Source: Azospirillaceae bacterium (GTDB lineage Bacteria; Pseudomonadota; Alphaproteobacteria; Azospirillales; Azospirillaceae). Taken from it: a stretch of 64,000 bases of DNA. This document shows, piece after piece, positions 26,782 through 36,785 of the stretch. A model generated the notes under the pieces. It had not been told where the DNA came from. It searched no databases and saw only the letters and a list, made by a program, of their open reading frames with translations. Within the stretch, counting starts at the first letter, position 1, and every line of letters begins with the position of its first letter. A program made the translations under genes and the position numbers. The DNA is taken from contig JAPWJW010000002.1 of NCBI GenBank assembly GCA_028283825.1, positions 372,001 to 436,000 on the forward strand, written 5' to 3'.

Positions 26782-26996
26782 ATGGCTGATACCGTCACCG
26801 TAGATCATCGTTGGCTCAGGGACGATGCGATGGCCTCGCTGCTGAGCGAGGCCATGTGCGACTTCGCGTTGTTGGACCAAACACCCGATCCACAGAAAGC
26901 ACGGGCTTTGGTGGCCGGACTCTGTCTCGTCCGGATGAGTGACACTTTTCGGTTCGCGTTCGAGAAGAGTTTGGACGCCCTTCGGCATCAGTCCAG
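26782..26996 (+). pseudogene. Split host gene, N-terminal part
   Basis: MADTVTVDHRWLRDDAMASL, LLDQTPDPQKARALVAGLCL and DTFRFAFEKSLDALRHQS, cut by IS256 copy 1 at the 9-bp target TCAGTCCAG (26988-26996). Joining it to 36871-37300 gives 645 nt, an unbroken 214-residue frame (...LRHQS-SCGPFYSW...). GGGATGCGAG precedes the ATG; no strong ribosome site. No family recognised. Confidence 0.6.
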
Positions 26997-27150
26997 GGTC
27001 ACGTCCCACCGCGTGGTGTAGGAGCGCCTCCGCCGTGTCAGGCGTGGAGGCCGGCGTAGCCGGCTGGAAGGCCTGACACGGCGGGCGGTCATCGCGGTTC
27101 TTCGGTAAAGTTTGGTCACCACAACAAAACCCCAACCGAGGGTGACCACG

Positions 27151-27529
27151 ATGACCGACCCGATGATGGCGCTGCGCGTGATGCTTGAAAAGGGCGCAGA
27201 CGCCGATGTGCTGAGACAGATGATCGGCTTTGCCGCCGAACGGCTGATGGAACTGGAGGTTCAGGAGTTGACCGGTGCCGGCCACGGCGAACGGTCGGCC
27301 GACCGCCTGGTTCAGCGCAATGGCTACCGTGACCGCGACTGGCATACCCGCGCCGGCACGGTGGAGCTACACATTCCCAAACTGCGCAAGGGCAGCTACT
27401 TCCCAGGATTTCTGGAGCCCCGTCGCATGGCGGAGAAGGCGCTGACCGCCGTGATCCAGGAAGCCTATATCCAGGGCGTCTCCACCCGCGCCGTGGACGA
27501 CCTGGTTCAGGCCATGGGCATGACCGGCA
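27151..27529 (+). pseudogene. IS256 transposase copy 1, N-terminal part
   Basis: [60 protein letters not shown], ending [11 protein letters not shown] at the insertion of IS21-like element B. With 32643-33463 it makes 1200 nt and 399 residues, matching copy 2. Confidence 0.93.
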
Positions 27530-27643
27530 TGTGAATCGGCGTGGAATAAGGACCCCGTATGAGGGGTGATCGGCGTCCAATCGGGACCCCTTTTGCGCGG
27601 GTCCATACTGGCTCCCATGGCAATGGCGGGAGCCTTGATTGGG

Positions 27644-29143
27644 ATGCTGATAGTGGAGACGATCGCGAAGATCCGGCGCGCCTACTTTGTTCAGCAGAAG
27701 CCGATCAAGGCGATCTGCCGTGAACTGGGTTTGTCGCGGAAGGTAGTCCGCAAGGTGCTTCGTTCGGAGGCGACGGAGTTCCGGTACGAGCGAACGGCGC
27801 AGCCCCAGCCGAAGATCGGCCCGTGGCGGGAGCGGCTGGACGCGCTGCTGTTGGCCAACGAGACCAAGGCGGCGCGTGAGCGGCTGACGCTGGTGCGGAT
27901 TTACGAGGAACTGCGGGGTGCCGGGTACGACGGCAGCTATGACGCCGTGCGGCGCTACGCCCGTTCCTGGCAGAAGGCGCGGGGGGCGTCGCAGGCGGCG
28001 GCCTACGTGCCGTTGAGCTTCGCGCCGGGGGAGGCCTACCAGTTCGACTGGAGCCACGAGGTGGTGCTGATCGGCGGGGTGACGGTCACGGTGAAGGTGG
28101 CGCATGTCCGGCTGTGCCACAGCCGGATGCTGTTCGCGCGCGCATATCCGCGCGAGACGCAGGAGATGGTGTTCGACGCCCACGACCGGGCGTTCGCCTT
28201 CTTCAAGGGCACGTGCACGCGCGGGATCTACGACAACATGAAGACGGCGGTGGAGACGATCTTCGTGGGCAAGGAGCGAGCCTACAACCGGCGCTTCCAG
28301 CAGATGTGCAGCCATTACCTGGTGGAGCCGGTGGCCTGCACCCCGGCGGCGGGATGGGAGAAGGGCCAGGTTGAGAACCAGGTGGGCCTGGTGCGGGAAC
28401 GGTTCTTCACGCCGCGCCTGCGGGTGGCGAGCTACGAGGAACTGAACGGCTGGCTGCTGGACCAGTGCGTCGCCTACGCCAGGGCGCACCGGCATCCCGA
28501 GCAGCGGGACCGCACCGTCTGGGAGATGTTCGAGGCGGAGCGACCCAGCCTGGTGGGCTACGTGGGGCGGTTCGATGGCTTCCACGCCACCCCGGCGTCG
28601 GTGTCCAAGACCTGCCTGGTGCGGTTCGACCACAACAAGTACTCGGTGGCGGCCAAGGCGGTGGGGCGCCCGGTGGAGGTGCGGGCCTATGCCGACCGGA
28701 TCGAACTGCGCCAGGACGGCCAGGTGGTGGGGACGCACGCGCGTTGCTTCGGCCGCGACCGCACCGTCTACGATCCCTGGCACTATGTGCCGGTGCTGGC
28801 GCGCAAGCCGGGGGCCCTGCGCAACGGCGCGCCCTTCAAGGATTGGGTGCTGCCCACGGCGCTGGACCGGGTGCGGCGCAAGCTGGCGGGCAGCGACGAT
28901 GGCGACCGGCAGATGGTCGACATCCTGACGGCGGTGCTGAGCGACGGCCTCCCGGCGGTGGAGGCGGCCTGTGCCGAGGCGCTGCGCGAGAACGTCCATT
29001 CCGCCGCCGTCATCCTCAACATCTTGGCCCGGCGGCGGGAAGCGGCGGCGCCGGCGCCCATTCAAACGCCCGAGACGCTGCGGTTGCACCAAGCCCCCAT
29101 GGCCGATTGCGCCCGGTACGACACCTTGGGGAGGGTACAGTGA
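27644..29143 (+). CDS. istA: IS21-family transposase IstA, element B
   Basis: 499 residues from ATG at 27644 (MLIVETIAKIRRAYFVQQKP). A helix-turn-helix at the start (KAICRELGLSRKVVRKVLRS), the DDE core with AYQFDWSHEVVLIGG, TRGIYDNMKTAVETI and AAGWEKGQVENQVGLVRERF, and a C-terminal domain ending YDTLGRVQ. The stop TGA overlaps the istB start (TGATG). It appears intact. Confidence 0.94.
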   Translation: MLIVETIAKIRRAYFVQQKPIKAICRELGLSRKVVRKVLRSEATEFRYERTAQPQPKIGPWRERLDALLLANETKAARERLTLVRIYEELRGAGYDGSYDAVRRYARSWQKARGASQAAAYVPLSFAPGEAYQFDWSHEVVLIGGVTVTVKVAHVRLCHSRMLFARAYPRETQEMVFDAHDRAFAFFKGTCTRGIYDNMKTAVETIFVGKERAYNRRFQQMCSHYLVEPVACTPAAGWEKGQVENQVGLVRERFFTPRLRVASYEELNGWLLDQCVAYARAHRHPEQRDRTVWEMFEAERPSLVGYVGRFDGFHATPASVSKTCLVRFDHNKYSVAAKAVGRPVEVRAYADRIELRQDGQVVGTHARCFGRDRTVYDPWHYVPVLARKPGALRNGAPFKDWVLPTALDRVRRKLAGSDDGDRQMVDILTAVLSDGLPAVEAACAEALRENVHSAAVILNILARRREAAAPAPIQTPETLRLHQAPMADCARYDTLGRVQ

Positions 29144-29461
29144 TGGAGCGCCCGGAAATCCTGGCCGCCATGGCCGAGCTGAAGCTCTACGGCATGAAGG
29201 CGGCGTATGACGAGATCATCACCACGGCCGTCAAGCGCCAGCACGAACCCCAGCGCATCGTCGGCGACCTGCTGGGTGCAGAGATCAGCGAGAAGCAGGC
29301 TCGTTCCATCCGCTACCAGATCACCCTGGCCAAGCTGCCCCTGGCCAAGGACGTCGATGACTTCGCGTTCGAGGGCACACCCATCAACCAGACCCTGGTC
29401 CGTGACCTGGCGGGCGGCGACTTCCTGGCCCATCAGCGTAACGTCGTCCTGGTCGGCGGAA
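29143..29461 (+). pseudogene. istB: istB (IS21 B), N-terminal part
   Basis: MERPEILAAMAELKLYGMKA, ISEKQARSIRYQITLAKLPL and HQRNVVLVGGT, then cut at the P-loop by the recombinase element; reading on gives ALAS and a stop at 29478. With 32005-32414 it makes 729 nt, an in-frame 242-residue IstB. Confidence 0.93.
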
Positions 29462-29494
29462 CCGCTCTCGCGTCATGATGCCCACCTCGCTACG

Positions 29495-31543
29495 TTATTG
29501 GAAATCAAAGGTCTTCTGATCCGGATTTTTTGTTACCGGACGGTAAGCCGGATTGAGCCCGGATAGCTGGGCTTCAGGAATCGCCCAAGGCGCTCCCTTA
29601 CACGCCTGGTTTGCCTGGATGGCACCACCGGCGATCAGACGCAACACCGTCATCTTGCTGACCTGTAGGCGTGTGGCCGCTTCCTCCAAGGTCAGTTCCC
29701 CTCGTTCAGCGATCTCGCCCTCCCTGTAGACGGCTATGCCATGGGCGCTGCGGAAGCTGCGCACCCGCGCTTCGGTCCAACTATTACCCTTGCCGGTACG
29801 TTTACCGGCCCGGTTCAGGATCGCGGCGATACCCCCGTCCGGCTGCTGCCGTGCCAGGGTCCGAATGAGGTCACCGGTGTCGGCGTCGGTTCGCCAACGG
29901 TGTTTGCCGGTTTGGTTCTTCGGCACGGTCAGACTGGTGTGATCGCCTCCCTGCCAGTGAATGGTGAGGTGGATCGTGTCGGCGGCGACCCTCGCGACAA
30001 TCTCGATGATGACCGTGCGCAGGATACGCTTGCGCGTCTCCGCCGTCGCGCCAGCATGATGCCAGAGCGTATGGATGTCGGCGCCCAGCGCCATCAGGCG
30101 GGCACGGTCCTGGGCCTTGAAACTGGCCCGTGGGTTGGCGTCAAACGCCCCTATGCGTTCCTCCAGCCGGTGGACCTCTACCAGCCGGTCATTCCACCGA
30201 CGCTCAAGCTCGGCCGCCACGAGACGGTTGCCGGGATCAACCGCATCATACTGGCGGCGTGCCAACTCGGCCTCATAGCGGGCCTGGGTCAAAGCGAGTT
30301 CCGTCTGTCGGCGCGCCTCGGACCCCTCGGCCTCGCGGGCTTCGATCGCCTGCAAGGCCGCCTCGATGCCCAATGGGGCCAGAAACCTGAGGACCTCTGT
30401 CGCAACGGCACCATCGACCCGCAAGCCGCCAAACGAGATGCAGCGTTCGCTTCCATGATTGATGTGTGCGCCACGGCAGTTGTAACGCACACAATAGCCG
30501 CCCGTGCCGCTGTAGGAGACGTGCAGTCGTCGACCACAGTGCCCGCAGCGCAGCAGCCCAGCCAACAGCGCGTCACCGCGGCGCACCGAACCGCGGGCCA
30601 TAAGCCCTTTGCCGTTGGCGTTATCGGCGATCAGTGCCTGGTTCCTTCCGAACTCCGCCCACGAGATGTAGCCCTCGTGATGCTCGGGGATCAACACCTC
30701 CCATTCCGACTGGGCGCGACGGAAGCCGCGCACGACATGTTTGCGCCCATCCCGCACGCTGACCCGGCTGCCGGTCCGACCAAACACGTAGGCGCCGCCA
30801 TAGACGGGATTGGTCAGCAGATGGTGGATGGTGTTGTAGACAGGCAGCTTCCACGCGATGCGGGGGCCGTCGGCGGTCTGTTCGACAGCCGGTAGCCTGA
30901 TCTGCTCCTGACGAAGCCAGAGGTGGACCTGCCGGATACTCTGGAACTCGGCGAACTTGCGAAACACCAAGGCGAGCGCCTCGCGCACCCGTTGGTCCGG
31001 ATTCAGGGCGATCCGGTCATGGCGGGTTTTGACGTAGCCGACCGCCACGGTCAAAAACAGCTCGCCCCGGCGGGCCTTCTGCCGCAGAGCTTCCAGCGAT
31101 CGCTGGCGCAGGATGGAAAGCTCCATCTCGCTCATGGTGCCCTTCATGCCCAAGACGAGACGGTCGTTCGGAAGCCGCGCGTCGTAGACCCCGTCCTCGT
31201 CCGCCAGCAGGCAGTCAACGAGGCCGCAGAACTCCAACAGCGTGTGCCAGTCCCGGCCGTTGCGGGCGAGCCGCGACGCTTCGATCGCCAGGACAATGCC
31301 GACCCGCCCTTCGCAGATCGCCCCCAGCAGCCGCTCGAACCCGGGACGCGCGATGCCACCACCTGATCGCCCGAGGTCATCGTCAATCACCACCACATCC
31401 GTCCAACCGAGTTGGCGGGCACGATCCGCCAGTCCGTATTGGCGCCGTCGGCTCTCATGGTTGTGCAGGAGCTGGTCGGCACTGGATTGACGGACGTAGA
31501 TGTAGGCGCGACGGGCCAGGTGGTCAGGGGTGATCTTGTTCAT
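29495..31543 (-). CDS. Large serine recombinase, copy B
   Basis: 682 residues, with the same translation as copy A throughout: catalytic Ser in YVRQSSADQ, Recombinase domain, zinc ribbon RCGHCGRR...YNC, coiled coil, and C-terminal helix-turn-helix ending ...NPDQKTFDFQ. The identity of two copies 11 kb apart points to a recent second integration, or gene conversion. Confidence 0.95.
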   Translation of the reverse strand: MNKITPDHLARRAYIYVRQSSADQLLHNHESRRRQYGLADRARQLGWTDVVVIDDDLGRSGGGIARPGFERLLGAICEGRVGIVLAIEASRLARNGRDWHTLLEFCGLVDCLLADEDGVYDARLPNDRLVLGMKGTMSEMELSILRQRSLEALRQKARRGELFLTVAVGYVKTRHDRIALNPDQRVREALALVFRKFAEFQSIRQVHLWLRQEQIRLPAVEQTADGPRIAWKLPVYNTIHHLLTNPVYGGAYVFGRTGSRVSVRDGRKHVVRGFRRAQSEWEVLIPEHHEGYISWAEFGRNQALIADNANGKGLMARGSVRRGDALLAGLLRCGHCGRRLHVSYSGTGGYCVRYNCRGAHINHGSERCISFGGLRVDGAVATEVLRFLAPLGIEAALQAIEAREAEGSEARRQTELALTQARYEAELARRQYDAVDPGNRLVAAELERRWNDRLVEVHRLEERIGAFDANPRASFKAQDRARLMALGADIHTLWHHAGATAETRKRILRTVIIEIVARVAADTIHLTIHWQGGDHTSLTVPKNQTGKHRWRTDADTGDLIRTLARQQPDGGIAAILNRAGKRTGKGNSWTEARVRSFRSAHGIAVYREGEIAERGELTLEEAATRLQVSKMTVLRLIAGGAIQANQACKGAPWAIPEAQLSGLNPAYRPVTKNPDQKTFDFQ

Positions 31544-31700
31544 CGTTCCCCTCCAGCGTCACGGCCTCGCTCGCCAGGACTTCCAGCAAAAGTTGTTCCA
31601 GAAGCGGCAAGACTCGGCGCGCAACCTCCTGCGGAAGAGCTGCCAGTGGCCGGGTCGCCGTGAACAGATCCGTCTGCACCATCATTCCGCGATGCCTCAT
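31524..31700 (-). CDS. Short accessory ORF of the recombinase element, copy B
   Basis: 58 residues, same as the ORF at 18156-18332 (MRHRGMMVQTDLFTATRPLA). It overlaps the recombinase start by 20 bases. Confidence 0.6.
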   Translation of the reverse strand: MRHRGMMVQTDLFTATRPLAALPQEVARRVLPLLEQLLLEVLASEAVTLEGNDEQDHP

Positions 31701-31884
31701 GCCGCCCTCCGTTGCGTCGTTCACACAGCAACGATAGGGCCGCGTCAGCGGTCAGACGCAGAGCCTGCAATACCTCCATGGGAAAGCGGGGAGCGTCACG
31801 GATGGCGGCGTCACGGGCTGCAGGGGCGGTCATCCATTCCGGCACATGGGTCAGCGTGCCGTCCGGTTGCTCGACCACCAGCAT
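31540..31884 (-). CDS. DUF5372-like accessory ORF of the recombinase element, copy B
   Basis: 114 residues, same as 17972-18316 (MLVVEQPDGTLTHVPEWMTA). As in copy A, the frame upstream of the ATG encodes the DUF5372-like [13 protein letters not shown] stretch without a usual start codon. Confidence 0.5.
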   Translation of the reverse strand: MLVVEQPDGTLTHVPEWMTAPAARDAAIRDAPRFPMEVLQALRLTADAALSLLCERRNGGRHEASRNDGADGSVHGDPATGSSSAGGCAPSLAASGTTFAGSPGERGRDAGGER

Positions 31885-32004
31885 GACGCTACCGCCAAGG
31901 CAATGGCGCCGGATGATGCCTACGCGTTCACCGCATCGCGGATGAAACGGATAATGGATCGTCGCGTCCTGCCCCTGATATCGGGCAGTATGCCGCTGCC
32001 TCGA

Positions 32005-32414
32005 CCGGCACCGGCAAGAGCCACCTCGCCATCGCCATCGCGCGTGCCTGCATCCGGGGCGGCAGGCGCGGCCGCTTCTTCAACGTCGTCGACCTGGTCA
32101 ACAAGCTGGAGGCCGAGAGCCGCCTGGGGCGCCAGGGGCGGCTGGCCGACCACCTCAGTCGCCTGGACTTCATCATCCTGGACGAACTGGGCTACTTGCC
32201 GTTCCCCCAGGCGGGCGGCCAACTCCTGTTCCACCTCATCAGCCGCCTCTATGAACAGACCTCGGTCATCGTCACCACCAACCTCGCCTTCGGCGAATGG
32301 CCGTCCGTCTTCGGCGACGCCAAGATGACCACCGCCCTGCTCGACCGCCTGACCCATCACTGCGAGATCGTCGAGACCGGCAACGAGAGCTGGCGCTTCA
32401 AAAACCGCGCCTGA
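32005..32414 (+). pseudogene. istB: istB (IS21 B), C-terminal part
   Basis: Resumes at the P-loop: [40 protein letters not shown] (Walker B), [19 protein letters not shown] and ESWRFKNRA at the end. No frameshift, so excision of the recombinase element would restore a working gene. Confidence 0.93.
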
Positions 32415-32642
32415 CAGCCCTCCCATCACCACCCCCGCCCCGGACCCCACCCCCGCGGGTTACCCCGGTGGGCACACAGGCACCTCCCGTCCCCTCCGCT
32501 CCGCGCATCGCCGGAGGCGCTGCGCTCCGGGGACAGGGCCCTCCTATGCGCTACCGGGACAACCCGATTGCCAGCACATCACTGGGGTCCCTATTGGGCG
32601 CCGATACGGGGTCCCGTTACGCTGCCGATTGACAGACCGGCA

Positions 32643-33463
32643 TCTCAAAGAGCCAGGTCAGCCGCCTGTGCGAGGAGATCGACGGCCGGGTGAAGACTTT
32701 CCTGGAACGGCCGCTGGAAGGCGACTGGCCCTACCTCTGGATCGACGCCACCTACGTGAAGGTTCGCCAGAACGGCCGGATCGTCTCGGTGGCCGTCACT
32801 ATCGCAGTGGCGGTCAACACCAATGGCCGCCGGGAGATCCTGGGTATGGACATCGGCACCTCGGAGGCCGAAACCTTCTGGGTGGAGTTCCTGCGCAAGC
32901 TCAAGCGCCGTGGCCTGGGCGGCGTCAAGCTGGTCGTCTCCGACGCCCACGAGGGCATCAAGGCCGCTGTGGCCAGGGTGTTCCGCGCCACCTGGCAGCG
33001 TTGTCGAGTGCACTTTATGCGCAACGCCCTGGCCCATGCCGGCAAGCAGGGCCGGCGTGTCGTGGCCGCCTTTATCGGCACCGCCTTCGCCCAGGAGGAC
33101 GCCACCGCCGCCCGAACCCAGTGGCGTCAGGTCGCCGATCAGCTTCGCCCCAAGGTCGGCAAGCTGGCCGCCCTGATGGACGAGGCCGAGGACGACGTCC
33201 TGGCCTTCATGTCCTTCCCCGCCGCCCACAGGGCCAAGCTGCACAGCACCAACCCCATCGAACGCCTCAACGGCGAGATCAAGCGCCGTACCGAGGTCGT
33301 CGGCATCTTCCCGAACGAGGACGCCATCACCCGCCTGGTGGGTGCCGTCCTCATGGAGATCAACGATGAATGGGCAGTTCAGCGCGGTCGCTACATGACC
33401 CTGGAAACCATCGCCGCCGTCGGCGATGATCCAACCATCATGCTGCCCACTGTCGCCGCATGA
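32643..33463 (+). pseudogene. IS256 transposase copy 1, C-terminal part
   Basis: Starts at [20 protein letters not shown]. The catalytic core has [19 protein letters not shown] (first D), [20 protein letters not shown] (second D) and [20 protein letters not shown] (E), and it ends [11 protein letters not shown]. Near identical to copy 2. Confidence 0.93.
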
Positions 33464-33924
33464 TCGTCCCGGCCAAACGCGCCGGAGACCAAAATGACCG
33501 GGCGCTTCTTACACCACGACCTGGGAGTACGTCATGGAAAGCTGATGATCGCCTGTGGGTGAAAGTCCCACTTGGCCAAAGCCGTAGCGGGCAGGCCAAT
33601 ACCGAGTCTTGCGGGCGTCGCGGTGACGCGGGGTCTGAAGTGTAGACAGGGGTCATACGGGGTGCGGGATTGAGCCTCGAAAGGTGGAAGATCGCGGAGG
33701 CCGAGCTGGTTCCCTAACAGCAAAGGCAGCATGTGCATCGTTGCTATGCGAGACGATGTCGCTCCGCCGGGGTCGAAGGCCGGGTCACGTATGAAAAGCA
33801 ATCATCGGAACATGAGAGGCCCGACCGGGGCCGCCGGAATGGTCTCCGGCGGGGGGCGAACGCAAGGCACTGCCGGAGCGATCGTCCGAGCTGAGGTCGG
33901 GAGTCGGACCGGTTCATAGTACCA

Positions 33925-35082
33925 ATGACGCCGTCGAAGGAAACGAGACGCGCCGAGGGAAGGGGCCGGCCCGAAGGGAACCCAGGCGCGGAGGCTGGGG
34001 CCCGGACACAGAGCCGGATCGCCTATCCGCCAAACCTCGCCCGGGTGAACGCGGCGGCTCGTCGAGCCGTCCATACCCAGTTCACCGCACTGCTTCACCA
34101 TGTCGATCTGGCCGCCCTCCAAAGGGCGTTCCATCGACAGCGGCGGCAGGCCAGTGCGGGAGTCGACGGAATGACGGTGGCCGCGTACGAGCAAGAGCTG
34201 GAGGCCAGCCTCCTGGACCTGCACGCACGCATCCACTCCGGTCGCTATCGGCCTCAACCGGTGCGGCGGGTGTTCATCCCGAAAGCCGATGGAGGGCAAA
34301 GGCCTCTCGGTGTGCCAACCCTGGAGGACAAGGTCGTCCAGGGGGCTGTCGCCGAATTGCTCAGCGCCATCTATGAGGTCGACTTCCTCGGATTCTCTTA
34401 CGGCTTCCGGCCGGGACGGAACCCACACAAGGCTCTCGATGCGCTTCACACGGCGCTGATGAGCCAACGCGTGAACTGGGTGCTCGATGCCGACATTCGC
34501 AGCTTCTTCGACTCCGTTGACCACGGATGGTTGCTGCGCATGCTGGCGCACAGGATCGCCGATCCCCGCATTCTGCAGCTCATCGAGCTGTGGCTGGGCG
34601 CCGGTGTCCTGGAGAGCGGCGAATGGCGCGAGACCGACAGGGGAACGCCGCAGGGAGCGGGCATCAGCCCGCTCCTCGCCAACATCTTCCTGCACTACGT
34701 CCTCGACCTCTGGGTCCATCAATGGCGGCGGCGCCATGCACGCGGCCGGGTAGTCGTCGTGCGGTACGCCGACGACTTCGTGATGGGTTTTGAATCGGCG
34801 GCAGACGCGCAGGAGATGCTTGCTGCGTTGAAGCAGAGACTGGCCGACTTCGGCCTGTCGCTGCACGACGATAAGACGCGGCTGATCGAGTTCGGGCGCC
34901 TACCGGCCCTGGCCCGACGGCAACGTGGCGAGCGGCATCCGGAAACCTTCGCCTTCCTCGGGTTCGTCCACTACTGCGGGTGGACCAGGGACGGCCGGTT
35001 CATCGTGAAGCACAAGACGCAGAGCAAGCGCCTGACGCGCAAGCTGAAGGCGTTACGCGAGGAGGCCTGGCGGCTGATGCAC
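33925..35082 (+). pseudogene. ltrA: Group II intron reverse transcriptase/maturase, N-terminal part
   Basis: 386 codons. The RT domain has HRQRRQASAGVDGMTVAAYE near residue 75, PLGVPTLEDKVVQGAVAELL, SYGFRPGRNPHKALDAL, DADIRSFFDSVDHGWL, GTPQGAGISPLLANIFLHY and the catalytic RYADDFVMGF. It is cut after EEAWRLMH by IS256 copy 2; the frame goes on in phase at 36515 (ATG-CAC-GCC-CCG). Confidence 0.92.
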
Positions 35083-36506
35083 GGTCACGTCCCACTGCGT
35101 GGTGTAGGAGCGCCTCCGCCGTGTCAGGCGTGGAGGCCGGCATAGCCGGCTGGAAGGCCTGACACGGCGGGCGGTCATCGCGGTTCTTCGGTAGAGTTTG
35201 GTCACCACAACACATCCCCAACCGAGGGTGACCACGATGACCGACCCGATGATGGCGCTGCGCGTGATGCTTGAAAAGGGCGCAGACGCCGATGTCCTGA
35301 GACAGATGATCGGCTTTGCCGCCGAGCGACTGATGGAACTGGAGGTTCAGGAGTTGACCGGTGCCGGCCACGGCGAACGGTCGGCCGACCGCCTGGTTCA
35401 GCGCAATGGCTACCGTGACCGCGATTGGCATACCCGCGCCGGCACGGTGGAACTGCACATCCCCAAGCTGCGCAAGGGCAGCTACTTCCCAGGCTTCCTG
35501 GAGCCCCGCCGCATGGCGGAGAAAGCGCTGACCGCCGTGATCCAGGAGGCCTACATCCAGGGCGTCTCCACCCGCGCGGTGGACGACCTGGTCCAGGCCA
35601 TGGGCATGACCGGCATCTCCAAGAGCCAGGTCAGCCGGCTGTGCGAGGAGATCGACGGCCGGGTTAAGACCTTCCTGGAACGGCCGCTGGAAGGCGACTG
35701 GCCCTACCTGTGGATCGACGCCACCTATGTGAAGGTCCGCCAGAACGGCCGCATCGTCTCCGTGGCCGTCACCATCGCCGTGGCGGTCAATACCAACGGT
35801 CGGCGAGAGATCCTGGGCATGGACATCGGCACCTCGGAAGCCGAGACCTTCTGGGTAGAGTTCCTGCGCAAGCTCAAACGCCGCGGCCTGGGTGGCGTCA
35901 AGCTGGTCGTCTCCGATGCCCACGAGGGCATCAAGGCCGCTGTCGCCCGCGTATTCCGTGCCACCTGGCAGCGTTGCCGTGTCCACTTTATGCGCAACGC
36001 CTTGGCCCACGCCGGCAAGCAAGGCCGCCGTGTGGTGGCTGCCTTCATCGGCACCGCCTTTGCCCAGGATGACGCCACCGCCGCCCGGACCCAGTGGCGC
36101 CAGGTCGCCGATCAACTCCGACCCAAGGTCGGCAAGCTCGCCGCCCTGATGGACGAGGCCGAGGAGGACGTCCTGGCCTTCATGTCCTTCCCCGCCGCCC
36201 ACAGGGCAAAGCTGCACAGCACCAACCCCATCGAACGCCTCAACGGCGAGATCAAGCGCCGTACCGAGGTCGTCGGTATCTTCCCGAACGAGGACGCCAT
36301 CACCCGCCTGGTGGGTGCCGTCCTCATGGAGATCAACGATGAATGGGCAGTTCAGCGCGGTCGCTACATGACCCTGGAAACCATCGCCGCCGTCGGCGAT
36401 GATCCAACCATCATGCTGCCCACTGTCGCCGCATGATCGTCCCGGCCAAACGCGCCGGAGACCAAAATGACCGGGCGCTTCTTACACCACGACCTGGGAC
36501 ACGATC
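35083..36506 (+). mobile_element. IS256-family element, copy 2 (intact)
   Basis: 1424 bp with ends GGTCACGTCCCACTGCGTGG and, reading inward from the right, GATCGTGTCCCAGGTCGTGG. An 8-bp duplication TGATGCAC flanks it (35075-35082, 36507-36514). Near the left end it has a long inverted repeat CCGTGTCAGGC...GCCTGACACGG, shared with copy 1. Confidence 0.95.
35237..36436 (+). CDS. IS256-family (mutator-type) transposase, copy 2
   Basis: 399 residues, intact. The DDE residues lie in [27 protein letters not shown] and [13 protein letters not shown]. The His/Cys context [15 protein letters not shown] is also typical. ATG at 35237 has GAGGGTG upstream. It is probably the active source, as copy 1 is broken. 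Confidence 0.96.
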   Translation: MTDPMMALRVMLEKGADADVLRQMIGFAAERLMELEVQELTGAGHGERSADRLVQRNGYRDRDWHTRAGTVELHIPKLRKGSYFPGFLEPRRMAEKALTAVIQEAYIQGVSTRAVDDLVQAMGMTGISKSQVSRLCEEIDGRVKTFLERPLEGDWPYLWIDATYVKVRQNGRIVSVAVTIAVAVNTNGRREILGMDIGTSEAETFWVEFLRKLKRRGLGGVKLVVSDAHEGIKAAVARVFRATWQRCRVHFMRNALAHAGKQGRRVVAAFIGTAFAQDDATAARTQWRQVADQLRPKVGKLAALMDEAEEDVLAFMSFPAAHRAKLHSTNPIERLNGEIKRRTEVVGIFPNEDAITRLVGAVLMEINDEWAVQRGRYMTLETIAAVGDDPTIMLPTVAA

Positions 36507-36766
36507 TGATGCACGCCCCGCTGGCCTTGCAGCATCGTTGGTACGCCAGCGTGCTGCTGGGTCACTACGGCTACTACGGTCGACCGCACAACTACCGCGC
36601 GCTCAACGGATTCCGTCAGCAGGTTCGCCGAATCTGGTTCTGCTGCCTTCGAAGGCGCAGCCAAAAGAGCCGGCGTATGGGCTGGGAAGACTTTGAGGCT
36701 CTGACGGCACGCTTCACCCTGCCGCTTCCTCGGATCACACGCCCATGGATGGCGCGTCATGCATGA
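36507..36766 (+). pseudogene. ltrA: Group II intron reverse transcriptase, C-terminal part
   Basis: Continues as MHAPLALQHRWYASVLLGHY, GYYGRPHNYRALNGFRQQVR, RRMGWEDFEALTARFTLPLP, ending WMARHA. This is the maturase (X/thumb) end. No HNH endonuclease domain is seen after it. Confidence 0.88.
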
Positions 36767-36785
36767 TGCGGGTTACCTTCGGGAA

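Larger units (their letters stand above)
29462..32004 (-). mobile_element. Serine-recombinase element, copy B, inserted in istB Walker A codons
   Basis: 2543 bp, the same length as copy A, with core CCG at 29462-29464 and 32005-32007. Left junction GGCGGAA-CCG-CTCTCGCG, right junction GCCTCGA-CCG-GCACCGG. Orientation relative to istB is the same as in copy A (recombinase gene opposed to istB). The precise in-frame join of istB when it is removed supports the boundaries. Confidence 0.92.
27530..32634 (+). mobile_element. IS21-family element B, carrying a recombinase element
   Basis: 5105 bp. Ends are TGTGAATCGGC at left and, reading inward from the right, TGTCAATCGGC; both then have GGACCCC or GGGACCCC further in. 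An 8-bp duplication GACCGGCA flanks it (27522-27529, 32635-32642). Without the 2543-bp recombinase element it is 2562 bp. It is of a different subgroup from element A: the two IstA and IstB proteins are clearly diverged. Confidence 0.94.

Noticed and set aside
35090-35170. CRISPR-like repeats from CCGTGTCAGGC and its inverted partner
   Set aside because: It is one inverted repeat at the left end of IS256, present once per IS copy (also at 27020-27090), with no spacer array.
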